Below are positions 45,264 through 54,147 of a stretch of 64,000 nt of DNA, piece after piece. The stretch is from Granulosicoccus antarcticus IMCC3135 (lineage in GTDB: Bacteria > Pseudomonadota > Gammaproteobacteria > Granulosicoccales > Granulosicoccaceae): positions 5,948,501 through 6,012,500 of the forward strand of contig NZ_CP018632.1 of the NCBI RefSeq assembly GCF_002215215.1, written 5' to 3'. The position numbers and the translations under genes are program-made. Position 1 is the first letter of the stretch. Each line of letters opens with the position of its first letter. Under the pieces are notes generated by a model. That model ran no database searches. It saw nothing but the letters and a program-made list of their open reading frames with translations, and was not told where the DNA came from.

Positions 45264-46109
45264 TTAGCCTTTCCGCCATTTGAAAACGCGCTTTACCCAA
45301 CCCACGATTTTTCGTGACCAACGTTTAACGAAGCCGACTTTCGGCTCGGGTTCGCGTTCGATACCGATTTCAAATTCTTCCGCGTCAGCTTCAGCAGGCT
45401 CCGCATCCACTTCGGACACGATCAACTCTTGCTCTGTTTCTTTCGTTGGTTCTAGCGGCTCCAGAACAACCAGCTCAGCCACTGTAGAGTGCCCTGTTGC
45501 TTCTGTTGCTTCTGTTGCTTCTGTTGCTTCTGTTGCTTCTGTTGCTTCTGTTGCTTCTGGTGCTTCTGGTGCTTCTGGTGCTTCTGGTGCTTCTGGTGCT
45601 TCTGGTGCTTCTGGTGCTTCTGGTGCTTCTGGTGCTTCTGGTGCTTCTGGTGCTTCTGGTGCTTCTGGTGCTTCTGGTGCTTCTGGTGCTTCTGGTGCTT
45701 CTGGTGCTTCTGGTGCTTCTGGTGCTTCTGGTGCTTCTGGTGCTTCTGGTGCTTCTGGTGCTTCTGGTGCTTCTGGTGCTTCTGGTGCTTCTGGTGCTTC
45801 TGGGCTTCTGGACTTCTGGGACTTCTGGGACTTCTGGGACTTCTGGGACTTCTGGGACTTCTGGACTTCTGGGACTTCTGGGACTTCTGGGACTTCTGGG
45901 ACTTCTGGGACTTCTGGGACTTCTGGGACTTCTGGGACTTCTGGGACTTCTGGGACTTCTGGGACTTCTGTCTGAGCTTCGGCTTGAGCTTCGGCTTCTA
46001 ATTGGGTGACTACTGATTCATCAACTGTATTTTCTTCAGACGCAGCCATGATGGCAGACAGTTCGTCAGCCAAAGCCTGATTCAGTTCATCGTCCGTCAT
46101 GCTGGACAT
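45264..46109 (-). CDS. low-complexity protein with 9-bp repeat core and basic C-terminal helix
   Basis: 281 residues. An acidic N-terminus (TDDELNQALADELSAIMAAS) leads into about 160 residues of three-residue repeats: EVP x11, QKS x5-6, PEA x27 and TEA x7. An acidic segment follows, then a basic, tryptophan-rich C-terminus (VGFVKRWSRKIVGWVKRVFK) that could be an amphipathic membrane- or nucleic-acid-binding helix. No family recognised. It lies 63 bp after scpB on the same strand, so it may be cotranscribed with scpAB. Base pattern shows frame-shifted repeats (see the repeat entry). Confidence 0.65.
   Translation of the reverse strand: MSSMTDDELNQALADELSAIMAASEENTVDESVVTQLEAEAQAEAQTEVPEVPEVPEVPEVPEVPEVPEVPEVPEVPEVPEVQKSQKSQKSQKSQKSQKSRSPEAPEAPEAPEAPEAPEAPEAPEAPEAPEAPEAPEAPEAPEAPEAPEAPEAPEAPEAPEAPEAPEAPEAPEAPEAPEAPEAPEATEATEATEATEATEATEATGHSTVAELVVLEPLEPTKETEQELIVSEVDAEPAEADAEEFEIGIEREPEPKVGFVKRWSRKIVGWVKRVFKWRKG
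45496..45970. repeat. 9-bp microsatellite tract with three compensating 8-bp units
   Basis: Plus-strand units: gttgcttct x7 (45496-45558), ggtgcttct x27 (45559-45801), one 8-bp gggcttct (45802-45809), one 8-bp ggacttct (45810-45817), gggacttct x5 (45818-45862), one 8-bp ggacttct (45863-45870), gggacttct x11 (45871-45969). The three single-base losses sum to one codon, so the minus-strand frame is restored after reading the same DNA as EVP, then QKS, then PEA. Confidence 0.92.
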
Positions 46110-46172
46110 ATCTGAATCGGTTTCTTCGTGGTTGGTAGCGATCCTTCGCTCTGCGTCGTACTGCCTAGCTAG

Positions 46173-48161
46173 TCAAGGTTCAGAGTCCCTACCATTTTGA
46201 CTATTGTCTGTGCCTTCTTCAGGCTTGGCATCGGTTTGATCACCCTTGCTTGCCAGATCATCATTGTCTTGCTGCTGAAGGTGTTCGTCGTCAGACAGAT
46301 TATCTGGTTCTGAATTTACGTCAGACTGATAGTCAGCCGGTTCAGCTCGGGACGCCCCAAATGCAAAGGGGGAACCGGCAGACTTTGTTGCTGCTGACTC
46401 TGACTCTGCTGGAATCGAATCCACACGAGCTTCCGCATTTTCGTCTGCAAGGTTTTCCGCTTCGCCTTCCACACTTTCACTCTGATCGTTCTTGAAGATT
46501 CGTGATTCTGATTCAGCCCTGGCCTCAACTTCCTGCCAATGCTCATCGGCAAAATCATCAATTACTTTGCGCAATTGAGATTCAGCATTTCCTGAAATCT
46601 CTTCAGCCTGCAACTCAAGCTCTATTGTGTCATCGCTAACAGCATCAGTTGAATCAGTTGAATCAGTTGAATCAGTAGTATTTCGTGGCTTAGGTGGTTG
46701 CCACTCTTCAATTACCAGATCATGTGCAGAGACTATTTCAACTGCAACTTCAGGCTCTGCCTCAACAAACTCTTCGACATTCTTTTCATCGGACTCAGAG
46801 TGCGAGACTGATTCATCATCATCGCCTTCTGAATCGCCTTCTGAATCGCCTTCTGAATCGCCTTCTGAATCGCCTTCTGAATCGCTTTTTGCTATCGTGC
46901 TCTGACTGGCATTTTTACTTGTGCTTTCAGTCAAATCGGCGTTGTCGATTTGAACAACGGGCTCAATCTCAGCATCTGTGGCTTCGCTACCCTGATCAAC
47001 GTAACTACTTACCAGTGTGCTGAGCTGTTCCTTTTGCGGCGCAATTCCAGCTCCCGGCAGACTCCCAGTCATGGACGACCAAGGGTTATGCGCTTCGTCA
47101 GGTTCAGTCGAATCTACTGCGGTGGCGGTGGCTGTATCAGTATCTGCATTGACATCAGTTTCAGCACCAACATCAGAATCGGTGCTAACAGACTTCTCCT
47201 CACTGTTCTCGGCAGAGTCTTTTTCATCATCGCCCAGCTTTTCATTGGCAGCTGGATGTTCGAGCTCAGCCCCGGGCTCGGTCCCGGACTCGGTCCCGGA
47301 CTCGGCTTGCACTTCGATATTGTTATTACCAACAAAACTGCTGACCAAAGCGCTCAGACCTTCTCGAGAGGAGACTGTATTCGCTCCTGGCAAACTGCTC
47401 GCCAAAGAAGTCAGCTGATCATCCGCCTCTTCAGTGGCCTCGCCTGACTCAGTGGTCTCGCCTGACTCAGCAGTCTCGCCTGACTCAGCAGTCTCGCCTG
47501 ACTCAGCAGTCTCGCCTGACTCAGTGGTCTCGCCTGACTCAGTGGTTTCGCCTGACTCGCTTTCATCATTAGCGGCAACGCCTTCGGCTAATGCATCTTC
47601 TGCGGCCAGGGCTGCGTCAATTTCATCAAGGTTGCGGGCTTCTGCCAGGGTGGGTAGTTCGTCGAGTCTCTTGAGATTGAAGTAGTCGAGGAATTGTCTG
47701 GTCGTTCCCCACAAGGCGGGCTTGCCGGGGACATCTTTGTAACCGATTTCCTTGACCCATTCGCGCTCTTGCAATGTCTTGATGATATTGGAGCTGACGG
47801 CCACGCCTCGAACTTCTTCAATTTCTCCACGTGTGATGGGCTGACGATAGGCGATCAATACCAATGTCTCGAGCAGTGCTCGTGAGTAACGTGGGTTCTT
47901 TTCCTGGAACAGCCGTCCGACCCAATGCTCCATGGTGGCGCAGGATTGCAGTCTCCAGCCTGATGCAACTTCGACCAGCTCGATTCCGCGACCTTCATAT
48001 TCTGCCTGCAGTGAGGCGAGGGCATCTTTGATCTGATTTCTGTCGGGTCGATCTGAATCCGACTCGAACAAAGCTTCCAGCTGGCCGATATTCATCGCTT
48101 TGCCTGCAACCAGCAGGCAAGCTTCAAGAATATTTCTAGTCTGTTGGGCGTCCATCGTCAT
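46173..48161 (-). CDS. scpB: segregation and condensation protein ScpB with long acidic tail
   Basis: 662 residues against roughly 180-250 for typical ScpB. The first roughly 190 residues are ScpB winged helices (NILEACLLVAGKAMNIGQLE, ALLETLVLIAYRQPITRGEI, GYKDVPGKPALWGTTRQFLD). The remaining roughly 460 are Glu/Ser/Asp-rich and probably disordered, and include the repeats SGETTE, GDSE and TDS. Two similar 20-residue segments recur (SLASSLPGANTVSSREGLSA and SMTGSLPGAGIAPQKEQLST), possible short linear motifs. ScpB works with ScpA and the SMC protein. It follows scpA by 43 bp. Confidence 0.9.
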   Translation of the reverse strand: MTMDAQQTRNILEACLLVAGKAMNIGQLEALFESDSDRPDRNQIKDALASLQAEYEGRGIELVEVASGWRLQSCATMEHWVGRLFQEKNPRYSRALLETLVLIAYRQPITRGEIEEVRGVAVSSNIIKTLQEREWVKEIGYKDVPGKPALWGTTRQFLDYFNLKRLDELPTLAEARNLDEIDAALAAEDALAEGVAANDESESGETTESGETTESGETAESGETAESGETAESGETTESGEATEEADDQLTSLASSLPGANTVSSREGLSALVSSFVGNNNIEVQAESGTESGTEPGAELEHPAANEKLGDDEKDSAENSEEKSVSTDSDVGAETDVNADTDTATATAVDSTEPDEAHNPWSSMTGSLPGAGIAPQKEQLSTLVSSYVDQGSEATDAEIEPVVQIDNADLTESTSKNASQSTIAKSDSEGDSEGDSEGDSEGDSEGDDDESVSHSESDEKNVEEFVEAEPEVAVEIVSAHDLVIEEWQPPKPRNTTDSTDSTDSTDAVSDDTIELELQAEEISGNAESQLRKVIDDFADEHWQEVEARAESESRIFKNDQSESVEGEAENLADENAEARVDSIPAESESAATKSAGSPFAFGASRAEPADYQSDVNSEPDNLSDDEHLQQQDNDDLASKGDQTDAKPEEGTDNSQNGRDSEP
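46645..46671. repeat. 9-bp tandem repeat (TDS) in scpB
   Basis: Three copies of tcagttgaa plus a partial fourth, encoding Thr-Asp-Ser repeats in the ScpB tail. Confidence 0.8.
46822..46881. repeat. 12-bp tandem repeat (GDSE) in scpB
   Basis: Five perfect copies of tcgccttctgaa, encoding Gly-Asp-Ser-Glu on the minus strand. Confidence 0.85.
47441..47548. repeat. 18-bp tandem repeat (SGETTE/SGETAE) in scpB
   Basis: Six copies of an 18-bp unit (cgcctgactcagtggtct and variants) plus a partial seventh, encoding six-residue acidic repeats close to the end of the ScpB core. Confidence 0.85.
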
Positions 48162-48204
48162 TATCGTGGCTCTGATACTTTGGGGCTCTGCAACTCGAGT
48201 ACGC

Positions 48205-49128
48205 TCACTCGGATTCAGGCAGTTCGACCTGAGCGGTCGCTTCGTCCGTTGGTTCTACTGATGCAGTTCTGAGCTTTATGTAAATGGTGGCAAAGGTTTC
48301 TGCTTGAACGATGTCAATCGTCGACTCCTTGCACAGCTCGAGAATGGCCAGAAACGTGACAACCACGCCAAGTCTTCCTTCTTCCGGTTTGAACAAAGTG
48401 GAGAATTCGCAGAACTCCCCAACAACCAGCACTGACAGAACATCTGTCATCCGGGCCCGAACCGATAAGGTCTCCTTGGAGATGTTGTGATGACCGGTCA
48501 GATGAGCTCTGTCGGCGACATCGCACAGCGCCTTCATCAACTCCTTCATGCTGATGTCCGGTAACGGCACATCTTTTTCAATGGTAGGAGTGACAACCTG
48601 CAACACATGCAGCTCACGCTCCAATCGCGGCAATTCATCCAGTGAAATGGCCGCTTTCTTGATTCGTTCATATTCCTGCAAACGACGAATGAGCTCGGCG
48701 CGCGGATCATCCTCGTCGTCACCCAGCTCTTCAATACGCGGCAGCAGCATGCGCGACTTGATCTCGGCAAGCATGGCGGCCATGAGCAAGTACTCACCAG
48801 CCAGTTCCAACCGCATGGTTTCCATCAAACCGATGTATTTCATGTACTGAGCGGTGATGTCAGCAATGGGAATGTTCAGAATATCCAGATTCTGGCGTCT
48901 GATCAGGTACAACAGCAGATCCAGAGGGCCTTCGAAGGTATCAAGAAAGACTTCCAGCGCGTCAGGCGGGATATAGAGATCCAGCGGCAACTGGGTAAAC
49001 GGCAAGCCCTGAACTTTCGCAATGGGCACAAGCTCGGCTGCTGCTTGCGCGGCTGCCTGGTTCTGTGCCTGGTCCACCACAACTTCGTTCGGTGAATCCG
49101 ACTCTGTCGGTGGTGGGTCTGCTTGCAT
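48205..49128 (-). CDS. scpA: segregation and condensation protein ScpA
   Basis: 307 residues from ATG 49128 with GGGAG upstream. The kleisin N-terminal motif is LDTFEGPLDLLLYLIRRQNL, followed by DILNIPIADITAQYM, AGEYLLMAAMLAEIKSRMLL and the C-terminal winged helix (VVVTFLAILELCKES). It bridges SMC heads in the condensin complex. The N-terminal roughly 45 residues are Gln/Ala-rich and extra to the family core. Confidence 0.95.
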   Translation of the reverse strand: MQADPPPTESDSPNEVVVDQAQNQAAAQAAAELVPIAKVQGLPFTQLPLDLYIPPDALEVFLDTFEGPLDLLLYLIRRQNLDILNIPIADITAQYMKYIGLMETMRLELAGEYLLMAAMLAEIKSRMLLPRIEELGDDEDDPRAELIRRLQEYERIKKAAISLDELPRLERELHVLQVVTPTIEKDVPLPDISMKELMKALCDVADRAHLTGHHNISKETLSVRARMTDVLSVLVVGEFCEFSTLFKPEEGRLGVVVTFLAILELCKESTIDIVQAETFATIYIKLRTASVEPTDEATAQVELPESE

Positions 49129-49203
49129 CAAGGGGCTCCCGGTTTCGGGGATTATAACGTGCGGACTTGACTCAAACTCAATCCGTTACCCCTTCCACAC
49201 CAT

Positions 49204-49827
49204 TCAATCCAGAAAACTGAGGTCTCCGCGACCTTTTCGAAATACCTCGATCTCGCCGTTATCGCCCATTTCCAGTACGGTTGTGGGCTCAAAGCCGCAG
49301 TGACCGCCATCGATAATCAGATCAACATGTTTTTCGAGCAGTTCACGAATTTCTTCCGCATCGGTCTCGGGCAATTCCTTGTCCGGCATGATGAGGGTGC
49401 TACTCATCATTGGCTCGCCCAGCTCTTCCAGTAATGCCTGGCAAATAGCGTTATCCGGGATGCGAATGCCAATTGTTTTGCGCTTGGGATTCTGCAGACG
49501 CCGCGGCACCTCATTGGTAGCCTTGAGGATGAAAGTATAGGGAGCCGGCGTTAGTGATTTGAGCGTCCGGAATGCCATGTTATCTACCCGTGCATAGGTG
49601 GATATGTCTGACAAATCACGACAGACCAATGTGAAATTATGTTTCGCATCGGTTTTGCGGATACGTGCAATACGCTCCATGGCCTGCTTGTCACCCACGT
49701 GACAACCCAGTGCGTAACAGGAATCTGTAGGATAGACGATCACGCCGCCGTCACGGATAATCGACACGGCCTGACCAATCAGTCTCTTTTGAGGATTATC
49801 AGGGTGAATCTCGAAAAACTGGCTCAT
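49204..49827 (-). CDS. yciO: YciO-like Sua5/YrdC family protein
   Basis: 207 residues. The YrdC fold is evident: GGVIVYPTDSCYALGCHVGD, KHNFTLVCRDLSDIS, APYTFILKATNEVPRR, KRKTIGIRIPDN. Length and sequence fit YciO, a paralogue of the threonylcarbamoyl-AMP synthase TsaC. A role in t6A synthesis is possible but not certain. It is the first gene of the run yciO-scpA-scpB. Confidence 0.92.
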   Translation of the reverse strand: MSQFFEIHPDNPQKRLIGQAVSIIRDGGVIVYPTDSCYALGCHVGDKQAMERIARIRKTDAKHNFTLVCRDLSDISTYARVDNMAFRTLKSLTPAPYTFILKATNEVPRRLQNPKRKTIGIRIPDNAICQALLEELGEPMMSSTLIMPDKELPETDAEEIRELLEKHVDLIIDGGHCGFEPTTVLEMGDNGEIEVFRKGRGDLSFLD

Positions 49828-49966
49828 TATTAGCGCTGGGCACGTAGATCAAGCCCTGATTGTACGCTGATGCGGTGCAGAGCTTGCATCGGCTGCACAA
49901 AGTCTAGACTCCATCTCATTTTTTGTTCTGCCTACACACATTTGACCTGAATTAAACGGATCTCAC

Positions 49967-50842
49967 ATGCCTACAGTCCAAACTTCTTCATCAGCTCTCA
50001 CGATCCCCGTGCTGGCACTCACTGCACTATTCTCACTGAGTCCCGTGCATGCTCAGGATGCCACGCAAACCGATGCGAAAGAATCCACTGCGGCAACCTC
50101 CACGGCGGCAACAGTTGACTCTGCATTGCCTGAAGGCGCGGCGGCCAGCGTCAATGGTCGGCCTATTCTTGACATGTCTGTTGACAACGTCACCCAGCAG
50201 GTGACTGCCGGAGGCCAGCAAGCTGATGAAGCGCGAATTATTGAAGAGCTGATCAACCTCGAAGTACTTGCTCAGGAAGCTGAAAAGCTGAGCCTGGATG
50301 AGACCGCAGAAATCTCGGCGGCCTTGCAGCTGCAGTACACACAGATCATGGCAAATGCCTATCTGGCTAAAAAAGGCTCTGAAATGATCTTCAGCGAAGA
50401 AGAACTGCAAGCCGAATACAAAGCTCAATCCACCGGTCTTGACCGAGCTGAATATCGTGCCAGCCACATACTGCTTGAAACTCAGGAAGATGCTCAAAGA
50501 GTGATTGACGAGTTGGCAGCGGGTAAGACTTTCGAAGAACTGGCACAAGCCGAGTCAATTGACCCGGCGGGTGAAAGCGGTGGCGATCTGGGCTGGTTTC
50601 AAGCCAACACCATGGTTCCCGAGTTCACCGCAGCGGTGGCAGAGATGGAAGTTGGAGACACCAGCAAGACTCCCGTTGAATCGGAGTTCGGTTTCCACGT
50701 CATCAAGCTGGTTGACCAGCGCGAAGCAGCACTGCCCGACTTTGATTCAGTGAAAACCGGCCTGAAAAATCTGGCTGTACGCAAGGCACTAGCCACTCAT
50801 GTGGAAGAGCTGCGCGCCGCATCCGATATCAAGACACGCTAA
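49967..50842 (+). CDS. periplasmic parvulin-type peptidyl-prolyl isomerase
   Basis: 291 residues. A signal peptide ends at SLSPVHA. A SurA/PrsA-like N-terminal helical part follows (about 60-155), then a parvulin domain (about 160-250) with YRASHILLETQEDAQRVIDE, SGGDLGWFQANTMVPEF and SEFGFHVIKLVD, the three usual motifs. Likely a chaperone for outer-membrane or secreted proteins. Confidence 0.93.
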   Translation: MPTVQTSSSALTIPVLALTALFSLSPVHAQDATQTDAKESTAATSTAATVDSALPEGAAASVNGRPILDMSVDNVTQQVTAGGQQADEARIIEELINLEVLAQEAEKLSLDETAEISAALQLQYTQIMANAYLAKKGSEMIFSEEELQAEYKAQSTGLDRAEYRASHILLETQEDAQRVIDELAAGKTFEELAQAESIDPAGESGGDLGWFQANTMVPEFTAAVAEMEVGDTSKTPVESEFGFHVIKLVDQREAALPDFDSVKTGLKNLAVRKALATHVEELRAASDIKTR

Positions 50843-50854
50843 GACTCGTTCCAA

Positions 50855-52030
50855 TCAGCTCTTGTCACCACCGCCAACCAAAGCAATGGCCAGATCCATG
50901 ACATTGGTACCGGTTGGTCCGGTGGTGACAAGTGCATCCAGTTTCTGCAAACAGTTTCCGGCATCGGCTCTGGCCAGATAGTCGGCAATGTCCAGCCCGG
51001 CCTGCCGTGCTTTTTCGAATGTCTCGTTATCGACCATGCCGCCAGCATCACCGGTCGGACCGTCGGTACCATCCGTACCGCACACCAGTATCGAGACTGC
51101 TTGCGTTTGCGAGATGACCTCGCTCAGCGCCAAGGCAAGATGCTGATTGCGCCCGCCACGTCCTGGTGATTTTGGCAGTACCAGTGTTGGTTCACCGCCC
51201 CATATATAGACGCCGGGCGCCAGGTCCGGATCCTTCAGCACAGCTGCCAGACGCTCTACGACATCGGGCATATCGCCATCCAGATTGCCAGTCGCCTGTC
51301 GAACCGTCAATCCGCGTTCGATCGCCGCGTCAGCCACGGCTTTCTGAGCGATTCCCGATGAGGCGATAATATGTGTATCTATACGTTCCCATACCGGTAG
51401 TTCAGGTCCCATACCCGTTGCCTCATCCGGAACCAGCAGGCCTGAACCGATATCGCCCGGCTTGTCACCGGGAACATCACTGATAAGCAGTTGCAAAACC
51501 TTGCAATTCACCCGCGAGGCCAGCTTTCCACCTTTGATCTGAGAAAGCGTTCGCCGATGTCGATTCATTTCACCAATGGCCGCACCACTGGCCAGTAGCT
51601 GATCGGTATCCCGCTTGAGATCGGCCAGATCCAGCCCTTCGTTCAGATGTTCCACCAGTGCCGACGTGCCGCCGGAAACCAGAAAGACCAACAGTTCATC
51701 TGCTGGAATGGTATTTACAAATTCGAACAGCCGTCGACCACCTGCCAACGAGGCCGCATCGGGCACTGGATGCCCGGCCTCATGACACTCAATACGACCA
51801 TCCTGTCGAACCTCTTCACTCAGATGATCATGCTTGGTAACGAGCAGTCCGGACACCAGCTTGTCACCCAGGACACTCAAGGCACCAGCAGCCATGGAGT
51901 CGGCGGCCTTGCCCAGCGCTACCAGGTGAATTCTGTCAGGCAGTGGAAACTGTTGCAGACTGCGCGCCGTTGCCTGGCGGCCACCTACGGCGTCAACGCC
52001 TGCCTGAAAGAGATCAATTAATAACGTCAT
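50855..52030 (-). CDS. glycerate 2-kinase (MOFRL/DUF4147 family)
   Basis: 391 residues. Motifs: LVALGKAADSMAAGAL, LLVFLVSGGTSALVE, GEMNRHRRTLSQIKGGKLA, LISDVPGDKPGDIGSGL, and the C-terminal MOFRL domain (GGRNQHLALALSEV, ILVCGTDGTDGPTGDAGGMV). It phosphorylates glycerate to 2-phosphoglycerate, feeding lower glycolysis. It overlaps the metZ stop by 4 bp. Confidence 0.92.
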   Translation of the reverse strand: MTLLIDLFQAGVDAVGGRQATARSLQQFPLPDRIHLVALGKAADSMAAGALSVLGDKLVSGLLVTKHDHLSEEVRQDGRIECHEAGHPVPDAASLAGGRRLFEFVNTIPADELLVFLVSGGTSALVEHLNEGLDLADLKRDTDQLLASGAAIGEMNRHRRTLSQIKGGKLASRVNCKVLQLLISDVPGDKPGDIGSGLLVPDEATGMGPELPVWERIDTHIIASSGIAQKAVADAAIERGLTVRQATGNLDGDMPDVVERLAAVLKDPDLAPGVYIWGGEPTLVLPKSPGRGGRNQHLALALSEVISQTQAVSILVCGTDGTDGPTGDAGGMVDNETFEKARQAGLDIADYLARADAGNCLQKLDALVTTGPTGTNVMDLAIALVGGGDKS

Positions 52031-53235
52031 ACCTTATCCAGTGCTTGTTCCAGATCGTTACGAATGTCATCCAGATCCTCCAGCCCGACTGCCAGTCGAA
52101 TAAGGCCGTCACCAATACCAGCCAGACTTCGATCTTCGGCAGTCATTCGTCCGTGAGTCGTTGTCGCCGGATGCGTAATGGTCGTTCTGGCATCGCCCAG
52201 GTTGCCAGTAATGGAGCACAGTTTGACCGCATCAATGAGACGCCAGGCAGCCGCCTTGTCGCCATCGACTTCCATCGACAGGATGCCACCGGGTAATTTT
52301 TGCTGCCGCTTGGCCAGCTCTGCACTGGGGTGAGAATCGAGTCCGGGATAATAGACGTGGCGTATGGCTGGGTGTGATTCAAGAAAAACCGCCAGTTCTG
52401 CCGCATTTGCACAATGTTGCTGCATTCTCAAATTCAGGGTCTCTAGTCCCTTTATGAATACCCAGGCGTTAAAGGGGCTCATGCAAGGACCTGCGCTACG
52501 CATGAATGATGTCAGTGTATCAATCAGCTCTTGAGAGCCGACCACGGCACCACCCACACAGCGGCCCTGACCATCCAGATATTTGGTCGCCGAATGCACC
52601 ACGATATCCGCTCCCAGTGCCAACGGCTTTTGCAGCGCTGGCGTACAGAAACAGTTATCTACCGCCAGTACTGCCCCGTGTGCATGCGCCAGATCGGCAA
52701 AAGCACGAATATCAGCAAGCTCGGTCAATGGATTGGTCGGTGTTTCTACGTAAAGAAGTTTGGTTTTGGACGTCACCAATGGAACCCAGCTTTCAACATC
52801 CAGCCCATCTGCCCAATGTACCGTGATGCCGTAGCGAGGCAAAAAATTCTTGAACAGATTGACCGTGCTACCGAACATGTTACGTGTTGCAACGATTTCA
52901 TCACCTTGGCGCAAGGTTCCCAGCAACAAGGTCGCTGTTGCGGCCATGCCTGACGCTGCGCCAATGCAGGCCTCGCCGCCTTCAAGAGCCGCCAATCGAT
53001 GCTCGAATATCTGCACCGTGGGGTTGGTGAAGCGTGAATAGATGGGCCCTGAGGTCTCGCCGCTAAACCGTGCAGCTGCTTCGGCCGCACTGCCATACAC
53101 GTAACTGGACGTTGCCATGATGGGTTCGCTGTGTTCACCGTACTGTGAACGTTCGAATCCACCGCGAATCGCTAGTGTTTCATCAGCCCATGAATCGGCG
53201 CCGGATTTGGATTTCTGACTGTGCTTGTTACTCAA
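52027..53235 (-). CDS. metZ: O-succinylhomoserine sulfhydrylase
   Basis: 402 residues of Cys/Met metabolism PLP enzymes. Signature HSATKYLDGQGRCVGGAVVG holds the PLP lysine (about residue 210); GPIYSRFTNPTVQIFEHRLA and AASGMAATATLLL are typical of MetZ. It makes homocysteine from O-succinylhomoserine and sulfide. The start appears to be TTG 53235, with AAGG 9 bases upstream; no nearby ATG in frame. In Pseudomonas metZ neighbours purF; here four other genes separate them. Confidence 0.93.
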   Translation of the reverse strand: MSNKHSQKSKSGADSWADETLAIRGGFERSQYGEHSEPIMATSSYVYGSAAEAAARFSGETSGPIYSRFTNPTVQIFEHRLAALEGGEACIGAASGMAATATLLLGTLRQGDEIVATRNMFGSTVNLFKNFLPRYGITVHWADGLDVESWVPLVTSKTKLLYVETPTNPLTELADIRAFADLAHAHGAVLAVDNCFCTPALQKPLALGADIVVHSATKYLDGQGRCVGGAVVGSQELIDTLTSFMRSAGPCMSPFNAWVFIKGLETLNLRMQQHCANAAELAVFLESHPAIRHVYYPGLDSHPSAELAKRQQKLPGGILSMEVDGDKAAAWRLIDAVKLCSITGNLGDARTTITHPATTTHGRMTAEDRSLAGIGDGLIRLAVGLEDLDDIRNDLEQALDKV

Positions 53236-53307
53236 CGGATTCAGCCTTCATAGATGGGTTAGTTATACTACTGCATCTGCATTGCCTACGATTGATCCCA
53301 CCTGCCC

Positions 53308-54147
53308 TTGCTTACCTTCAAGCCATCATTTTTTTTCATGTCTGCTTTGCTGGTATCAGGCTGGCAGCTGAGTGCTCCTGTCCATGCGCAAACCGCGACA
53401 AGCTCTGACACGGTAGTTGAGCCCATGCCCCGAGGACAATGCCTGGTCGAGCTTGATGCCACCGTGTCGTTGTCGACGAACGAAACGGTACGCAACCTGG
53501 CAGCTGTTACGGCGGCAGGCTCAATTGCTGCAACCATTGATCGGCCAACCATTGACGCACGACTGGCCGAGCTGGAAACCCTGTGCCCGGATATGCCGCA
53601 GCTGGCGCACAACCGCGGCGTGCTGGCCGCCAGAACCAATCGCTGGCCAGAGGCTATCGCTCATTTCGAACGTTCACTGCAGATGGACAACCGAGCGGCC
53701 GATACCTATCGACACCTACAGGAAATCTATGAGCACGAGGCTGCAGTTGCCTATGCCAAAGCTCTGGACTCCCCCGTCAATGTTCCCGAACCCATTCTGA
53801 ACTGGCAGGACTCCGGCGATCTGAATGCCGATGCCAATAAAGCAGGAGCACTGGTCGACTCTCTTCAGTCTGTCAGTACCGTGGAATATGAACTTTTTGC
53901 CTGGTGGAATGCCTTACGCGATGAAGATGGCCTGAAAGAACATTATGTTGATGACTTTCCCGCCGCCGCTATCCAGCGTTCACGCCAGTTCTTTGCCACT
54001 GGAAAATGGGAAAACATACAACGTGAAATTGCTTTTACAGCCAGTGATGCCGTCGTTATTCTCAAAGACAATCGGCAGAATCGCACGCTTTTATTGCTGC
54101 GAATGGTAGGAACTCGCTGGAAAATCTATCAGGAAACCCGTCTGTGA
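53308..54147 (+). CDS. secreted TPR-like protein with NTF2-like C-terminus
   Basis: 279 residues from TTG 53308 (ATG 53338 is an alternative). A signal peptide ends at SAPVHAQ. A TPR-like helical pair follows (ETLCPDMPQLAHNRGVLAAR, WPEAIAHFERSLQMDNRAAD). The C-terminal roughly 90 residues (FAWWNALRDEDGLKEHYVDD, LLRMVGTRWKIYQE) resemble the NTF2-like domain that ends the next protein. It is coupled to the L,D-transpeptidase gene by a GTGA overlap, so a role in cell-wall remodelling is likely. Confidence 0.75.
   Translation: MLTFKPSFFFMSALLVSGWQLSAPVHAQTATSSDTVVEPMPRGQCLVELDATVSLSTNETVRNLAAVTAAGSIAATIDRPTIDARLAELETLCPDMPQLAHNRGVLAARTNRWPEAIAHFERSLQMDNRAADTYRHLQEIYEHEAAVAYAKALDSPVNVPEPILNWQDSGDLNADANKAGALVDSLQSVSTVEYELFAWWNALRDEDGLKEHYVDDFPAAAIQRSRQFFATGKWENIQREIAFTASDAVVILKDNRQNRTLLLLRMVGTRWKIYQETRL

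Noticed and set aside
45489-46009. Plus-strand ORFs of about 170-230 codons rich in Cys-Phe-Trp, Leu or Gly-Ala-Ser repeats
   Set aside because: The 9-bp repeat leaves all frames open. Only the minus-strand frame has sensible non-repeat ends and lies in line with scpAB.
49921-49966. TTGACC before the parvulin gene as a -35 element
   Set aside because: No -10 hexamer fits between it and the ATG.
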